This document shows positions 11,990-23,341 of a stretch of DNA of 64,000 nt, piece by piece. The DNA lies in the NCBI RefSeq assembly GCF_020509005.1, contig NC_063012.1:10106001-10170000 (forward strand). Direction: 5' to 3'. Made by a program: the position numbers and the translations under genes. A model generated the notes under the pieces. That model ran no database searches. It was not told the origin of the DNA and saw nothing but the letters and a program-made list of their open reading frames with translations. Positions within the stretch are counted from its first letter, which is position 1; each line of letters opens with the position of its first letter. This DNA is from Fulvia fulva (taxonomy: Eukaryota > Ascomycota > Dothideomycetes > Mycosphaerellales > Mycosphaerellaceae).

Positions 11990-13628
11990 CGATTTCTGAG
12001 AGCACGGTCCGCAAGCCGGTACAGAAGATAGATGAATGGTGAGCAGAGGCCCTCTTCACAGGCGTAGCTGACTCGAAATCAACGGCTCGAGCATTCACCG
12101 CAGCATCATGCAATCTTGCTCAGCTCTCCTCTGGGACCTCAAACACCAGTCAGTATGGTCAAAGCATACGCACAAGATTGTCTTCCGGCCTGCACGCCGT
12201 ATGGAGTCTCAATCGACTCGCTGAGGGAACGTGCGACTTTGCTCTCCGAAAGTCTGCGACTTGATGTTGAGTGGGACTTCTGGCCGTGGAGAATGCGGTG
12301 GCGCACTTAGTTACAAGGTGCGTGCGATTGGCGGAGGTTGATCAACTAGTGTCGCGAAGAGAGAAAGTCAAGAAGAAAGGTTGCGTGTTGTGCGATAACA
12401 GAAATGTGTTCGCCTCCAAAGTTGAAGTGTGATGTTCGAAAAGTCCAGCCGAAGTTGAAAGCACGCTCTTCGTGTTCAGATGAAAACAGTGAACGAAACT
12501 CGCAGACCCTTCACATGCGCCTGCCTGGACCCACGTCACCCGGAGACGACTATTCACTGCTGTTAGCTGAGAGCGGGATTACCATGAGCGTCCTTCAATT
12601 GTGCATCCTCTGACCTTCCTAGCGCCAGAAGAGATGTCAACAGTCAGAGACATGTTCGTTGCTTCTGAGAGAGACCAATGAATGGTAGTTCTGGGTCTTG
12701 ACATGCTCGAGGCTGGAGCAAGTTCGCATGAAACGACCACTCACTGCATTTCTGTGCAGAGGAGCGACGATATCAGCGACCTCCTTACTGCATTGAGCCG
12801 AGTGCTGGCCATATGTTACGTTAGTTGGCTAACTGAGCTTCATGCTTGCAAATGGCCGGGTCGAAATCCATCAGAAGCTGTGCTGATAGTGGGAATCTCG
12901 TCTCCGAGCATGGCATGGAACCGGCATGATCGATACTCGGAATTCCGATGGTGCTGGATCTATATCGAATCCAGTGCAACAAGTTCTAAGGCAGTAGGTA
13001 CTGAATCGATTGAGCACCGGTTCCGGCCTTCTGCAACGGTCGTTTGCATTTTTTTGGTGCAACCTTGTCGTGCGTTAGAGATGGCCAGACCCTTGACAGC
13101 CCTGCTATCTTACCGGCATCCTTTACAAGAGTAGACCTGAACATTCCCGTCTCTTGACATGCCTAGGTCAACTTCGGTATGACTGGCCTGTGATCAAGAG
13201 AAGCGTAGAGACAGGCCATCGGAGAAAAGGCAATGTCCTTGTACCCTGGCACTGGACCTTTGACATAGCCATCGAATTGGGCTCCTGTGACCCCAGGAGG
13301 CTCATTTATCGAACAGTATACAGTTAGCAAGGTTTCCCAGGTCAACAGTGAGCCATGGCAGGTAGCCTTCGGTTGGTCAGGTTGTCTGGATCCAAATCAC
13401 ATGGAAGCCTGAAGGTTCAAGGCCAGATATGGGCCATGTTGATTGCGTGAATTTGTGTATGGTTGGCACGTCTGATTGCGATGGTATGCTGATACATACT
13501 GTACACAAGGAGTGTGTTGTCGATGGAGAGCTGAAGCTCAGAGAGAAGTGAAGTCAAACGCGGGAGCTTCCGCCCACCACCCCTCGCACCATTCTACAGC
13601 CACCAACACATGCCACTCTTGCACAACA
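11990..13628. other. Intergenic, no gene seen
   Basis: Only short frames without domain resemblance. The longest (12682-13134, +, 150 codons) begins at ATG but has neither family resemblance nor coding-like composition. The promoter of the LSM-domain gene must lie in the last few hundred bases. Confidence 0.4.
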
Positions 13629-13946
13629 ATGTCGTCCACGCCCGAAACTGAAGAAGCGACATCCTACCTCACCTCTCTCCTCAACCGTACTCTGCACATA
13701 CATACGAACGATGGGCGCATGTTCGTCGGACAAATGAAATGTACCGACAACGAGCGCAACATTATCCTCGCCGTGACGCACGAGTACCGCGAGCCATCGG
13801 AGCAGGATGTCGAGAGAGCGATGAGGCGGCATGAGAAAGAAGGGGCCACGGGAAACTTCAATGTGGACATGAAGAAGAGGTTTGTGGGATTGGTGGTTGT
13901 GCCGGGACGGTTTATTACGAAGATTGAGGTGGAGGGGTATACTTGA
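13629..13946 (+). CDS. LSM-domain protein, probable N-alpha-acetyltransferase 38 (NatC auxiliary subunit)
   Basis: 105 residues from the ATG at 13629. The frame is open further upstream, but the Sm-like fold begins soon after this ATG. The Sm1 motif is visible at about residues 17-45 (LLNRTLHIHTNDGRMFVGQM, then CTDNERNIIL), and the C-terminal Sm2-like strand VVPGRFITKIEV at about 92-103. The layout matches LSMD1/NAA38 (yeast Mak31), the small NatC subunit that assists N-terminal acetylation of nascent chains on the ribosome, rather than a spliceosomal Sm protein. Family assignment is good; complex membership is inferred from homology. Single exon. Confidence 0.8.
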   Translation: MSSTPETEEATSYLTSLLNRTLHIHTNDGRMFVGQMKCTDNERNIILAVTHEYREPSEQDVERAMRRHEKEGATGNFNVDMKKRFVGLVVVPGRFITKIEVEGYT

Positions 13947-14192
13947 GGGAGTGTGGGACAAGACGCTGCAGATCTGGATTCCTCATTGTTGAAACCCCCA
14001 GGGATCACGAGCATGAGGTAGCAGTGTGAACTGAAGAATCAGCGAGGGAGAGCTGCCGTTCCACACATCTGCACGTACTTGGAGCGTCCCGGACCCAACG
14101 GCACATGCGAGAGGCTCCCGTCACCTGCGACCTGGACTGCCATAAGGTCAAGTATTGAGCAAAAGACCCCTTTCCAAGGCATCAGTACAAGC

Positions 14193-14197
14193 AAAAA
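14193..14197 (-). terminator. Pol III T-run after the tRNA
   Basis: Five Ts on the minus strand just beyond the discriminator base of the tRNA-like gene, the usual RNA polymerase III stop signal. Confidence 0.5.
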
Positions 14198-14212
14198 GTT
14201 GAACATACTGGC

Positions 14213-14353
14213 TGGACAGGCACAGAATCGAACTGTGACCTCCGCCTCGTCTCCATCGCCAGCAAGACCGGCACCAGCAGCACTTGTGTGCGCCAGCGCA
14301 GCCACCAGCAATCGGATGTAGAAACGGCGCCTGAACCACTAGGCCACCCATCC
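14213..14353 (-). tRNA. Probable tRNA with a long (about 68-nt) intron; anticodon uncertain, possibly UCU (Arg)
   Basis: On the minus strand a 7-bp acceptor stem pairs GGATGGG with CCTGTCC (two G-U pairs). An A-box TGGCCTAGTGG with a GCCT/AGGC D-stem follows the acceptor. A T-arm CACAG-TTCGATT-CTGTG contains a perfect B-box core, and a five-base variable loop GAGGT precedes it. About 68 nt separate the anticodon-stem halves, as in an intron-containing tRNA. The best fold has stem CGCCG/AGGCG (one terminal mismatch) and loop TTTCTAC, giving anticodon UCU. A TTTTT pol III terminator lies at 14193-14197, about 15 nt past the 3' end. A tRNA-like pseudogene is the alternative. Confidence 0.6.
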
Positions 14354-14784
14354 CTAGGACTACGGTGGAATGCACATCAGCTCGTTGATAAGTGTCTAAT
14401 GTGCACTCTGAATTCAAAGTCGAAAAGACTAAATCGTCGTTGAGCAGCGGCCTGGTCTCGAATAGTGCTCTAGCGGAGTTTGATGCCGGCTTTCTATGCT
14501 TCGCGGTCACAGTCTGCGATATGTCTTGCCATCTGGCTGTTCGTCGCCAGAATATGGAGCTCTTGGGTAGAGAGTCTGACTACTGGGGCCGTTGCCGGGG
14601 ATTTTGCTGATGTGGTTTCAACCGAGCCTATACTTCAATGTGGTCGCAACATGTTGTGAGGGATACATTCCAGTCTGGCACGGATGTCTACTTTCAGAAG
14701 CTCACGACTGGAAGTACGTGTCAGACACTGGACGAATGTTATTCATGATCTATTGGCGTGTTTGATCGCCGAAGCGCAGGTGGG

Positions 14785-16423
14785 CTATAACTTAGCACTC
14801 TTCTCGGCTTCATTCTCAAGCACTTCTATCAACCCGCCCACCAGATGCAGACTTCCAGTGACCAAAACTTCAGCTTGGTGACCTCCAGCAAGATCTCGAG
14901 CTCTCGCTACTGCATCTTCGATGGTATTGACGACGTGCACGGTCGACTTCGAGTCGATGGTGTCCCAGTTCTTGGCCAACTCTTGCTGCACGCGAAGGCT
15001 GCTCACGTCATCCTTGTTCGTGTTGATAGATACAAGATCAGCTTTGTAGCCAGCATCTCTGTAAGTTGTGTTGGGACAGAAGATCGCGTGCTCGAAAGGA
15101 TGTTCGTCGCCCAACGCTGTGGCAAGCGTATCGTGTAATCTTTTGGTGAGTGAGGAAGCATCTCTGGTTTGTTGATTGAAGATCAGAATGCGCTTCGCTG
15201 CTGGCTTGCCGTTACTAGAGGACGTTTTCGAGGCGAACCACTGTCCCGCGACTTCGATGCTTTCGAGGGTATGTCCGCCATCAATGTACCAACTCAGGTT
15301 GGACGCTTGGGAATCTGCCCGAAAGTCACACCGTCCCCCGAGCTGTGTAGTCTCGAGGCCGTGCACAAACTCCACAGGCAAAGGTGCTGACGGATCATAT
15401 GGATCGGGAACACCAGTGAAGCCCAGTCGCTGCAGGTGCAAGGCCGAAATCGCGATAGCCAATGATGCATTCAGCTTCTGGAAGTGACCGTGCAGCCCGA
15501 GCTGGACCGTATGCACCGCTTCGTGGACAGGTACCGTGTAAAGCTCGGTCTGCCTCTCTTTCGCTCGATCGAACAGCACCTTAATGGCCTCTTCAGGCTG
15601 TGGCACTGTGAACGCAGGCACTCCTGGCTTGAAGATTCCGGCCTTATGCCAGGCGATCTCACCGATCGTGCTGCCGAGTAGCGCCTCATGATCAATGCCT
15701 AGACTTGTGATACCCGTAGCAGAAGGCTGCACGAGTATGTTCGTCGTATCGTATTCTCCTCCAATGCCGCACTCAATGACGGCAGTTCCGACATCCTCTT
15801 CCATGTAGCAATGCAATGCCATGAGAGTCAAAAAGTGGAAGTATACCGGCTTACCGTCTATACTCCTCGTGTCCGCAGTAGCTTCAGCTGGCCGCGACGC
15901 CTCGAGGCGATCCCAGACTTCCCAGAAACATTTGGCAAACAGCTCTTCTGATACGGGCTCATTGTTGATCTTGATACGTTCTCGCACGAAGCGGAGATGT
16001 GGGGATGTGTAAAGGCCGACAGTGGAAGGAAGTCGCTCGGCATGTATGCTGCGCTTCGTGGGCAAGTACTGGGCGAGGATGGAGGAGATGAACGAAGACG
16101 TCGAGCCTTTGCCCTTGGTGCCAGCAATATGGATTGGGTTCAGACGATCGAAGTCGGATGGCTAGAGTGCAGCGTCAGACGAGAGAAATCGACAACGCAC
16201 CTTGACTATCGCACACCTCGTATCCTATACGGCGCACCCAAGTGATCATGTCCGGTATCGAGGATTTGTTCGACCCTGGGCCGGCCTTCCTGATCGCCTC
16301 GACTATGGAGAAGTTCGACTGTAGGCCATTGAGCACGGTCACGGCTGCATTGTAGTCCTTCATCGTGCTATACAGCCTTCTTTGGCCAGCCGAGCGCCGC
16401 AGACATGCTCGACAGAGCGACAT
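14785..16423 (-). CDS. Folylpolyglutamate synthase
   Basis: Adds glutamates to tetrahydrofolates, retaining folate in cytosol and mitochondria. Complement(join(14785..16161,16217..16423)), 527 aa. The 55-bp intron uses GTGTGC and CTCTAG and is required to join YEV-side exon 1 to PSDFDRLNPIHIAG. The P-loop GTKGKGST falls at about residues 83-90, followed by the YTSPHLRFVRERI block typical of FPGS. The Mur-ligase central domain and C-terminal domain follow. The chosen start (MSLCRACLRRSAGQRRLYST) gives an Arg-rich, acid-free leader like a mitochondrial presequence, and an internal Met just after it could start the cytosolic form, as in other FPGS genes. Divergent from MSH6. Confidence 0.9.
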
Positions 16424-16630
16424 GGCCGAGAGAGAGGGGAGATGCTGTATGTGAATCGGAGAGGATGCAGCCGGGGTCAAGAGGTGCGAAAGTTCAGTGG
16501 CCCGTGCGTGTTTCGGGCACTTTACGCGTCCGACTTCAGGCGCGTCTTGCCATTGAAACATCACCGTCTTTACACCCTCTACCTTTCAGTGCCTTGTTCA
16601 TAGACGCGATACGTGTACGATACGGTCAGA
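16424..16630. promoter_or_regulatory. Bidirectional promoter, FPGS / MSH6
   Basis: Only 207 bp separate the two divergent start codons. The spacer is CT-rich toward MSH6 (for example TTTACACCCTCTACCTTTC). I see no clear TATA box on either side. Its length implies shared control elements. Confidence 0.5.
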
Positions 16631-19600
16631 ATGGCGCGTGCCAAGGATGCCAGCATCAAGTCAACACCATCAACACAAAAGGCAGCACCTTCCAGCACGG
16701 CCAAATCAAGCTCCAAACAGCAGAGCATTGCCGGCTTCTTCACAAAGCGCCCAACGCCTGCTGCATCAAGCAGCAAGCCTACCAAGCGTGTAGCTGATGA
16801 TGGCGACGGGAAAGTGCCGCGTAGCAGCGCCGATGCCTCCAGCAACATAGCTTCCAGTCCGCAGACAGTCTTAGGGGCGTCCCAGCGGAGCTCCATCATC
16901 GATGGACGCAACAAGGAGAACGGTACTCAGGAATCGACTATTTGATGAACGATTCGAGACTGACAGGCTGATAGAAACGCCAGGCACGGCATATTCTAGC
17001 CCTTCTCGAAAGGCCAAGAAGCCAGTCAGCTATGCCGAATCCGATGAAGACGAAGATGAAGGTCTTAAGCCATCATCTGGCAACAGACGTGCTTCGAAGA
17101 GACGTAGAATCAGTGTCAAAGATGATGACTCGGACGATGAGTTTGGTCTCGATGCAGGTACTCAAGCCGCAATGCTGGAAAGTGACCAAGGTATGTTCTG
17201 GTCTGCTGCACTCCCTGTTCTACTTACCAGTTATGACTAGCCGCTCCGTTTTCATTTCACTCCGACGATTCAAAGGGTTCGCGAACTCTGGCTGACAATC
17301 GAGCTCCAGACATGGACGACTTCGTGGTAGACGACGATCTGGAGGACGATGTGAAGCCATCCAAGTCCAAGAAGCGATCTAATGCATCAACTTCAGGCAA
17401 AGCATCGAGCAGAAGCTCCATAAGGCCTTCTTCTCCCCCAGCACCACTACCAAAGGAGGAGACCGAGGAGATACCAGTCTCCGGAACGACGACACTACAG
17501 TGGCATTTCGATCCGGATGCTCCGCCGTCGTCAGAGCCACGACGAAGCGCTCCTCCCAAGCGGTCAACCACCAGTTCCAATGGACCACCCAAGAAGCAGA
17601 AAGCTCATACGACAGAGCCATCTGAGCGATATCCTTGGCTAGCTTCGGTGCAGGATGCGGATAGGAACCCACCTGATCATCCGGACTACGACAAGCGTAC
17701 CATTTTTGTTCCTCCAATGGCCTGGAATAACTTTTCACCATTCGAGAAGCAGTACTGGGAGATCAAGCAGAAATTTTGGGACACGATTGTGTTCTTCAAG
17801 AAGGGCAAGTTCTACGAGCTGTATGAGAACGATGCGACCATCGGCCATCAACTGTTCGATCTTAAATTGACTGATAGAGTCAATATGCGGATGGTCGGTG
17901 TTCCCGAAGCCAGTCTTGACCATTGGGCCAACATGTTTGTTGCGAAAGGCTACAAGATCGCGCGTGTTGACCAGATGGAGTCGGCCCTCGGCAAGGACAT
18001 GCGTGAGCGAAACATCAAGGGCAAGAAGGAAGAGAAAGTCATCCGAAGAGAGCTTGCGTCGGTACTGACCAGTGGGACTTTGGTGGAAGGCAGCATGCTT
18101 CAAGACGATATGGCCACGTACTGTGCTGCGATCAAGGAATCGGAGCTGGATGGCAAGCCGCACTTCGGCATTGCGTTCGTTGACACGGCCACCGCACAAT
18201 TTCAACTGACGGAGATTATCGACGATGCTGACATGACCAAGTTTGAGACGTTTGTCGCCCAAACCAGACCTGGCGAGATTCTGCTTGAGAAAGGCTGTGT
18301 GTCTGCCAAGGCACTTCGCATGTTGAAGAACAACACTCCGCCGACGACAATCTGGAATTATCTTAAACCGGACAAGGAGTTCTTGTCCGCCGACAAGACC
18401 CGCATGAAGATCGACGGCGAAGCCTACTTCGACAAGTCAGTTGAAGACAACCTCAGTGCATGGCCCGCGGTACTGCAAGAGGCCAAGGAGAAGGAGATAG
18501 TATTCTCTGCCCTGGGCGGCCTTATCTGGTATTTGAGCACTCTGAAGATCGAGCGTGACCTGGTCACTTTGGGCAACTTTGCCTGGTACGATCCCATTCG
18601 AAAAGCATCAAGCTTGGTTCTGGACGGCCAAAGCCTGATCAACCTGGAGATCTTCGCAAACACGTTCGATGGAAGCACTCAGGGCACACTCTTCACGATG
18701 CTCAACCGTTGCGTGACACCTTTCGGCAAACGCATGCTGAGACAGTGGGTGTGCCATCCATCGGCAGACGCCAGGAAGATCAACCAGCGTTTCGATGCCG
18801 TTGAAGCTCTGAATGCAGATGGCACTGTCATGGATCGATTCTGCGCGTCGCTTTCCCGACTGCCTGACCTCGAGCGATTGATCTCACGCGTACACGCTGG
18901 TCAATGTAGGCCACAGGATTTCGTCAAAGTCCTCGAGGGTTTCGAGCAGATCGAGTACACCATGTCACTCCTGGGCTCATTCGGTTCTGGCGAAGGACTA
19001 CTAGGCCAGCTCATCTCATCTATGCCCGATCTCGCTGGTGCTTTGAACACCTGGAAGGATGCTTTTGACAGAACCCAGGCAAAAGAGGACGGTCTGTTCA
19101 TTCCACAACCCGGCGTCGAGGAGGACTTTGACGAGAGCCAGCAACGTATTGACGGCATCGAGAAAGACCTTCAGAAGCTTCTACAAAAGGCACGGAAGGA
19201 CCTTGGCTCTAGCACGATCAAATTCACCGACAACGGCAAGGAGATCTACCAGCTGGAGGTACCGCTGAAAGTCGGAGGCAAGGTACCGAAGCACTGGAAG
19301 CAAATGTCTGCAACCAAACAAGTCAAGCGCTGGTACTTCCCAGAGCTCGAGGGACTCGTGCAAGACCTCAAAGAAGCGCAAGAGATGCACGGCCAGGTAA
19401 TCAAAGCTCTGGCCGGTCGCTTCTTCGCGCGATTCGACGCTGATTACCAGATCTGGCTGGCGGCAGCTAAGATTATCGCTCAGCTCGACTGTCTGATCTC
19501 TCTCGCCAAAGCATCTGCGTCAATGGGGTCGCCTTCGTGCAGACCTGAGTTTTTGGAGGATGACAATGCACGCAGCGTTCTGGAGTTCCAGACTCTGCGC

Positions 19601-20407
19601 CACCCTTGTATTGAGACCACAACCAACTTCATCCCGAACGACATCGGCCTAGGCGGCGACGCAGCCTCCATTACGTTGCTCACGGGAGCCAATGCGGCCG
19701 GAAAATCAACAGTCCTACGCATGACCTGTGTCGCAGTCATCCTCGCGCAGATCGGCTGCTACGTCCCTTGCGAATCTGCACGCATGACGCCCGTCGACCG
19801 CATCATGTCCCGTCTCGGCGCGCACGACAACATCTTCGCCGGCCAAAGCACTTTCATGGTCGAACTCAGCGAGACGAAGAAGATCCTGGCCGAAGCAACG
19901 CCACGCTCCCTGGTCATCCTCGACGAACTGGGTCGTGGCACCAGCAGCTACGACGGTGTCGCGGTCGCTCAAGCAGTCCTTCATCATGTCGCTACCCACG
20001 TCGGCGCCTTGGGTTACTTCGCAACCCATTACCACTCCCTCGCCGCGGAATTCCAACATCACCCCGAGATCGTCGCGAAGCGCATGGCAGTGCAAGTCGA
20101 TGACGACCGCCGCGATGTCACGTTCCTGTATCAACTAGAGAATGGTGTTGCGGAAGGTAGTTATGGCATGCATTGCGCTGCGATGTGTGGCATCCCGAAC
20201 AAGGTCATCGACCGCGCTGAGGAAGCTGCGCAGAACTGGGAGCATACGGGCAGGATTCACGAGAGTCTGCAGAAGGCGCAGGAGAGTAGTTGGTTGCCAT
20301 TAGGATTGCTGAGTGATATTAGCTGGGTGCTGAAGGATGGAGAGGAAGAGGAGGGTGTTGCGGAGAATGGGCTGGAGGTGTTGAGGAAGGCTATTGCTGC
20401 ATTGTGA
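16631..20407 (+). CDS. MSH6: DNA mismatch repair protein MSH6
   Basis: Partner of MSH2 in MutS-alpha, which recognises base mismatches and small loops in nuclear DNA. Join(16631..16922,16975..17190,17241..20407), 1224 aa, with two introns of 52 and 50 bp (the second with a GTATGT donor). A PCNA-interacting box QQSIAGFF lies at residues 30-37, followed by an acidic, disordered linker. The mismatch-reading Phe-x-Glu motif (KFYELYEND) is at about residue 357. The MutS lever and clamp domains follow. The ATPase has Walker A GANAAGKST (about 984-992), the STFMVELSETKKIL signature and Walker B LVILDELGRGTSS (about 1060). All key residues are present and the length is normal. Intron joins were fixed by frame and by absence of stops. 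Confidence 0.95.
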
Positions 20408-21039
20408 GTGTGAGGATGGCACAGGGAGGGTGTCAGCGGGCATTGCTGTGGACTTTGCTATCACCCAGATCAAGCGATGTCGGCTCCTTTGCTTTGCTTC
20501 TGTAGCTCAGATATGTGTATAACAACTATATGTGAAAGAGTGGTCTGTGTACTGTGTCCTCGTGTCGTTTCGCAGAACGTACATGTAGTGAAGCAAGGGA
20601 CGATTATTCGCGAAGCAGGCATGTGTTCGGCGACGCCGATCCTCGTGGACCCACTTGGGCGGCCTTTTGCGAGCTAGGATAGGGCTCCACGTGTGCGTTT
20701 AGTAGCTCATGCTCCCTCTGCCCTAACAACCGTCTGGGTGGTCAAAGCGCACTTCATGGCATGGTCATGCACCGGCAAGAGCCAAGGCAAGAAGTATTGG
20801 CACGTCTCCTGCAGGATGGTGTGATAGGTCTTGCTGAGATCTCAGTCTGTCTCTTCATGTTGCTAGTAGTACCATGCCACGATTTTCTAATCTTACATCC
20901 AGAGCTATCTGTCGTGGTATCATCTGATCATACATTGTTCCATGGCTGCCAGCCTGTCATAACATGTCCCCAGTTGTATCCCAAACTCCACGCTGAAATG
21001 CATTTGGTCCAACCCTGTCCCTGACCATTATGCGTGCCT
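20408..21039. other. Intergenic, no gene seen
   Basis: Spacer between the 3' ends of MSH6 and the ankyrin gene (convergent). Only short frames; presumably 3' untranslated sequence of both genes. Confidence 0.5.
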
Positions 21040-22119
21040 TTATGAACATCTCCTCGCCATCGCAGCAGCATGCAGCAGATCGATGAGCTCATCGGGCGCG
21101 GACTGACTCTCAGCAATATCAAATGCAGTCTCATAGGCCTCATTCCGTCGCATTGGGTCAGCACCGTATTGTAGCAGACACTGCACCATGCTGATCGACC
21201 CTGTCATAACCGCGCAGCCAAGTGGTGTGTTCCCAGCGGCTCCTTCTTGATTCGGATCTGCTCCAGCTTTGAGGAGGAGTTTTGTAATCTTGGTATTGCC
21301 TGGCCACACTGACCAGTGAATCGCAGCTGCATTGATGAACGACAATGTGTGTAGATTCGGGCGGTACTGCAGCACGAGAGTGACTAGTTCTGGGGATCCG
21401 TATTTCGTGGCGTACATAAGGGGGGTCGTCTTGTAGGCATTACTAATGTTCACATCGGCACCTCGGTCCAGAAGTAGCCTTGTGAGTTCCATGTCGTTGT
21501 TCCTGACAGCCTCGTGTAGAGGACTGCTTGCGCAGCGTTGACTATCCGGGTTGAGATCTGCACCACGAGCGAGTAGGAGCTCCACCGCGGCGCGTTGTCC
21601 ATGCGAGGCGGCGCCAGCTAATGGCGAGAGATGGCCTGCTTTTGCTGGCTTGAATGCCTCGAAGAGGCCACCGACTAGGACAGAAGAGTTGATAGCTGCG
21701 CCCTGACTTAGGAGAATCTCGATACCAGCCAGATCTCCTGAACATGCGGCCTCGAAGAGTTGGTTGGCCAAAGCATTCTTCTCCTTTGTCGTTAGGGTAC
21801 GTGTTGCAGGACTCGCGGGAGAGTATCTAGGTGAGCCTGTGGGCGATCCGGAAGGCGATAAGGCTCCTGGCGATGACGGCGGCGACCATTTCGCTGTCGC
21901 TGCCTGGAATGGGGGAGCTGTGACTGGCAATGAGGCGGGCTTGCTGGATCGTGAGAGGGTTCGGCCAGCATCAGATTGTCGATGTCGGGTAGTGTCATTG
22001 ACCATGAACGAGTCCCGACGTCTTAACGTTTCTGGCGCCGAGTTATGCCTCTCGACCGGATCCTGTGGTATGGAGTACAGGCCGAGATAGTGGAAGGACC
22101 GCATAGTGTCGAAGCCCAT
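21040..22119 (-). CDS. Ankyrin-repeat protein
   Basis: 359 aa from the ATG at 22119. The frame continues upstream, but this ATG precedes the first well-behaved sequence. The N-terminal 120 residues are Ser/Pro-rich and probably disordered (SPPSSPGALSPSGSPTGSP). From about residue 125 come five or six ankyrin repeats with the usual cores, such as AVELLLARGADLN, SPLHEAVRNNDMELTRLLL, TPLMYATKYGSPELVTLVL, KLLLKAGADPNQEG and TPLGCAVMTGSISMVQCLL. No signal peptide, membrane segment or catalytic domain is visible, so it is probably an intracellular binding scaffold of unknown partner. Single exon. Confidence 0.8.
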   Translation of the reverse strand: MGFDTMRSFHYLGLYSIPQDPVERHNSAPETLRRRDSFMVNDTTRHRQSDAGRTLSRSSKPASLPVTAPPFQAATAKWSPPSSPGALSPSGSPTGSPRYSPASPATRTLTTKEKNALANQLFEAACSGDLAGIEILLSQGAAINSSVLVGGLFEAFKPAKAGHLSPLAGAASHGQRAAVELLLARGADLNPDSQRCASSPLHEAVRNNDMELTRLLLDRGADVNISNAYKTTPLMYATKYGSPELVTLVLQYRPNLHTLSFINAAAIHWSVWPGNTKITKLLLKAGADPNQEGAAGNTPLGCAVMTGSISMVQCLLQYGADPMRRNEAYETAFDIAESQSAPDELIDLLHAAAMARRCS

Positions 22120-23341
22120 GATGTTGAATGACAGTTGATGTCCAGTTGATATCCTATGCCAAGGTAGTTGACTGAGGAAGCAAGGCCGAGAATGTGGAAG
22201 GATTCTGTGAGGACGCAGGAGTGTACAATATATTCTCCGATGGTATACACCATTGGACCGAAGCGGAGCAGTGCGACCAGACAACCCTCAGCTCAGAGTG
22301 ATGTGGATGGTCTGTGGTGATGACTTGGTGAGTAGCGTCGCGTAGTGCGTTTGTACTGTCTTAAAGAAGAGGACAGTAAAGAGTACAACATGGCGGACAT
22401 AAGAAGTAGGTAGAGAAGGGCGGGAAGTTACCTGCCCTCAGGCCTGCCACAGGCTTGCTCACAACAGTGGACGGTGGAGTAATGGGACGTGATGTTGTCC
22501 GCCAAGCGGAAAGTTAGATTGCCCATGAACAGGGAGCGCAAAGGCATGAGGAATGGCTTGTCCGCTCTTTCGCGGTGGAATGGCGCAGAAGGCTCACATG
22601 AAATGGCGGAGGGCTGACTGAAGGAATCGGTGAGGATTCCGTGAGATGGTGGAGCCAGCACAGCCGGGGCCGACCACCCAAGCCACCGTAGACCCAACTA
22701 GGCAGTATGTAGGGCTGCCGTGCCTGCTGCGGAGGGGACGTTTGGGGCCCGTCATTTGCAAATGGTGCGCTGTGTCACCAGTGTAAGAGTACCGCACGCG
22801 TGATGCGTCGCTTCCATGCAGGCACGTGTAATAGTCGTCGGTGCTGTGTAATGGTATGTGCAACGTTGCATTGACAAATCGTCCTCCAACCTCCGACCAG
22901 GCAAGCGAAACGGCCTCAAGCCCGTTCATGCTGTAAGCTGCGGAGGGAGTCGACAATTGATGTGTAAGGCTTCGTCTGCACCAATGTCGGTGGTGATATG
23001 GAATTCAGTGGGATGTACTGACAAGGCGAGTGGATGTCGAAGACAGAAACATTCATTCGGGCACGTGCCTGCCGTCAACAAGCATCGACCGGCTCGTCCC
23101 GCATGCAAGGATGGAGGATCCGGCTCACGCTCCGCATGATGACTTGCAGCACACAGCCACGCACTTCGGCCTCGCACAATCCTCCTTCCACCGACCACAA
23201 CTTCGGGCGCCTGGTACAAGGTCGGTGTCCACTTCCATGGCGCATGCTTGACCGCTACCCCAGCACAAACCACCATACCGAATACGCGACCGCCTCTTCA
23301 CTGCAACAAACACATCCTCGAACCCGACCACCACCAGCGTC
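22120..23341. other. Intergenic, divergent promoters of ankyrin gene and TAF7
   Basis: About 1.2 kb without a supportable gene. The last 100 bp before TAF7 is rich in CA and ACC runs on the plus strand, like a fungal 5' leader. Confidence 0.5.

Noticed and set aside
12682..13134. 150-codon plus-strand open frame
   Set aside because: It has an ATG but the translation resembles no family, with no intron signals or coding bias.
17735..18262. 175-codon minus frame, and similar long antisense frames over MSH6
   Set aside because: Shadow of the MSH6 coding sequence; no independent start context or domain.
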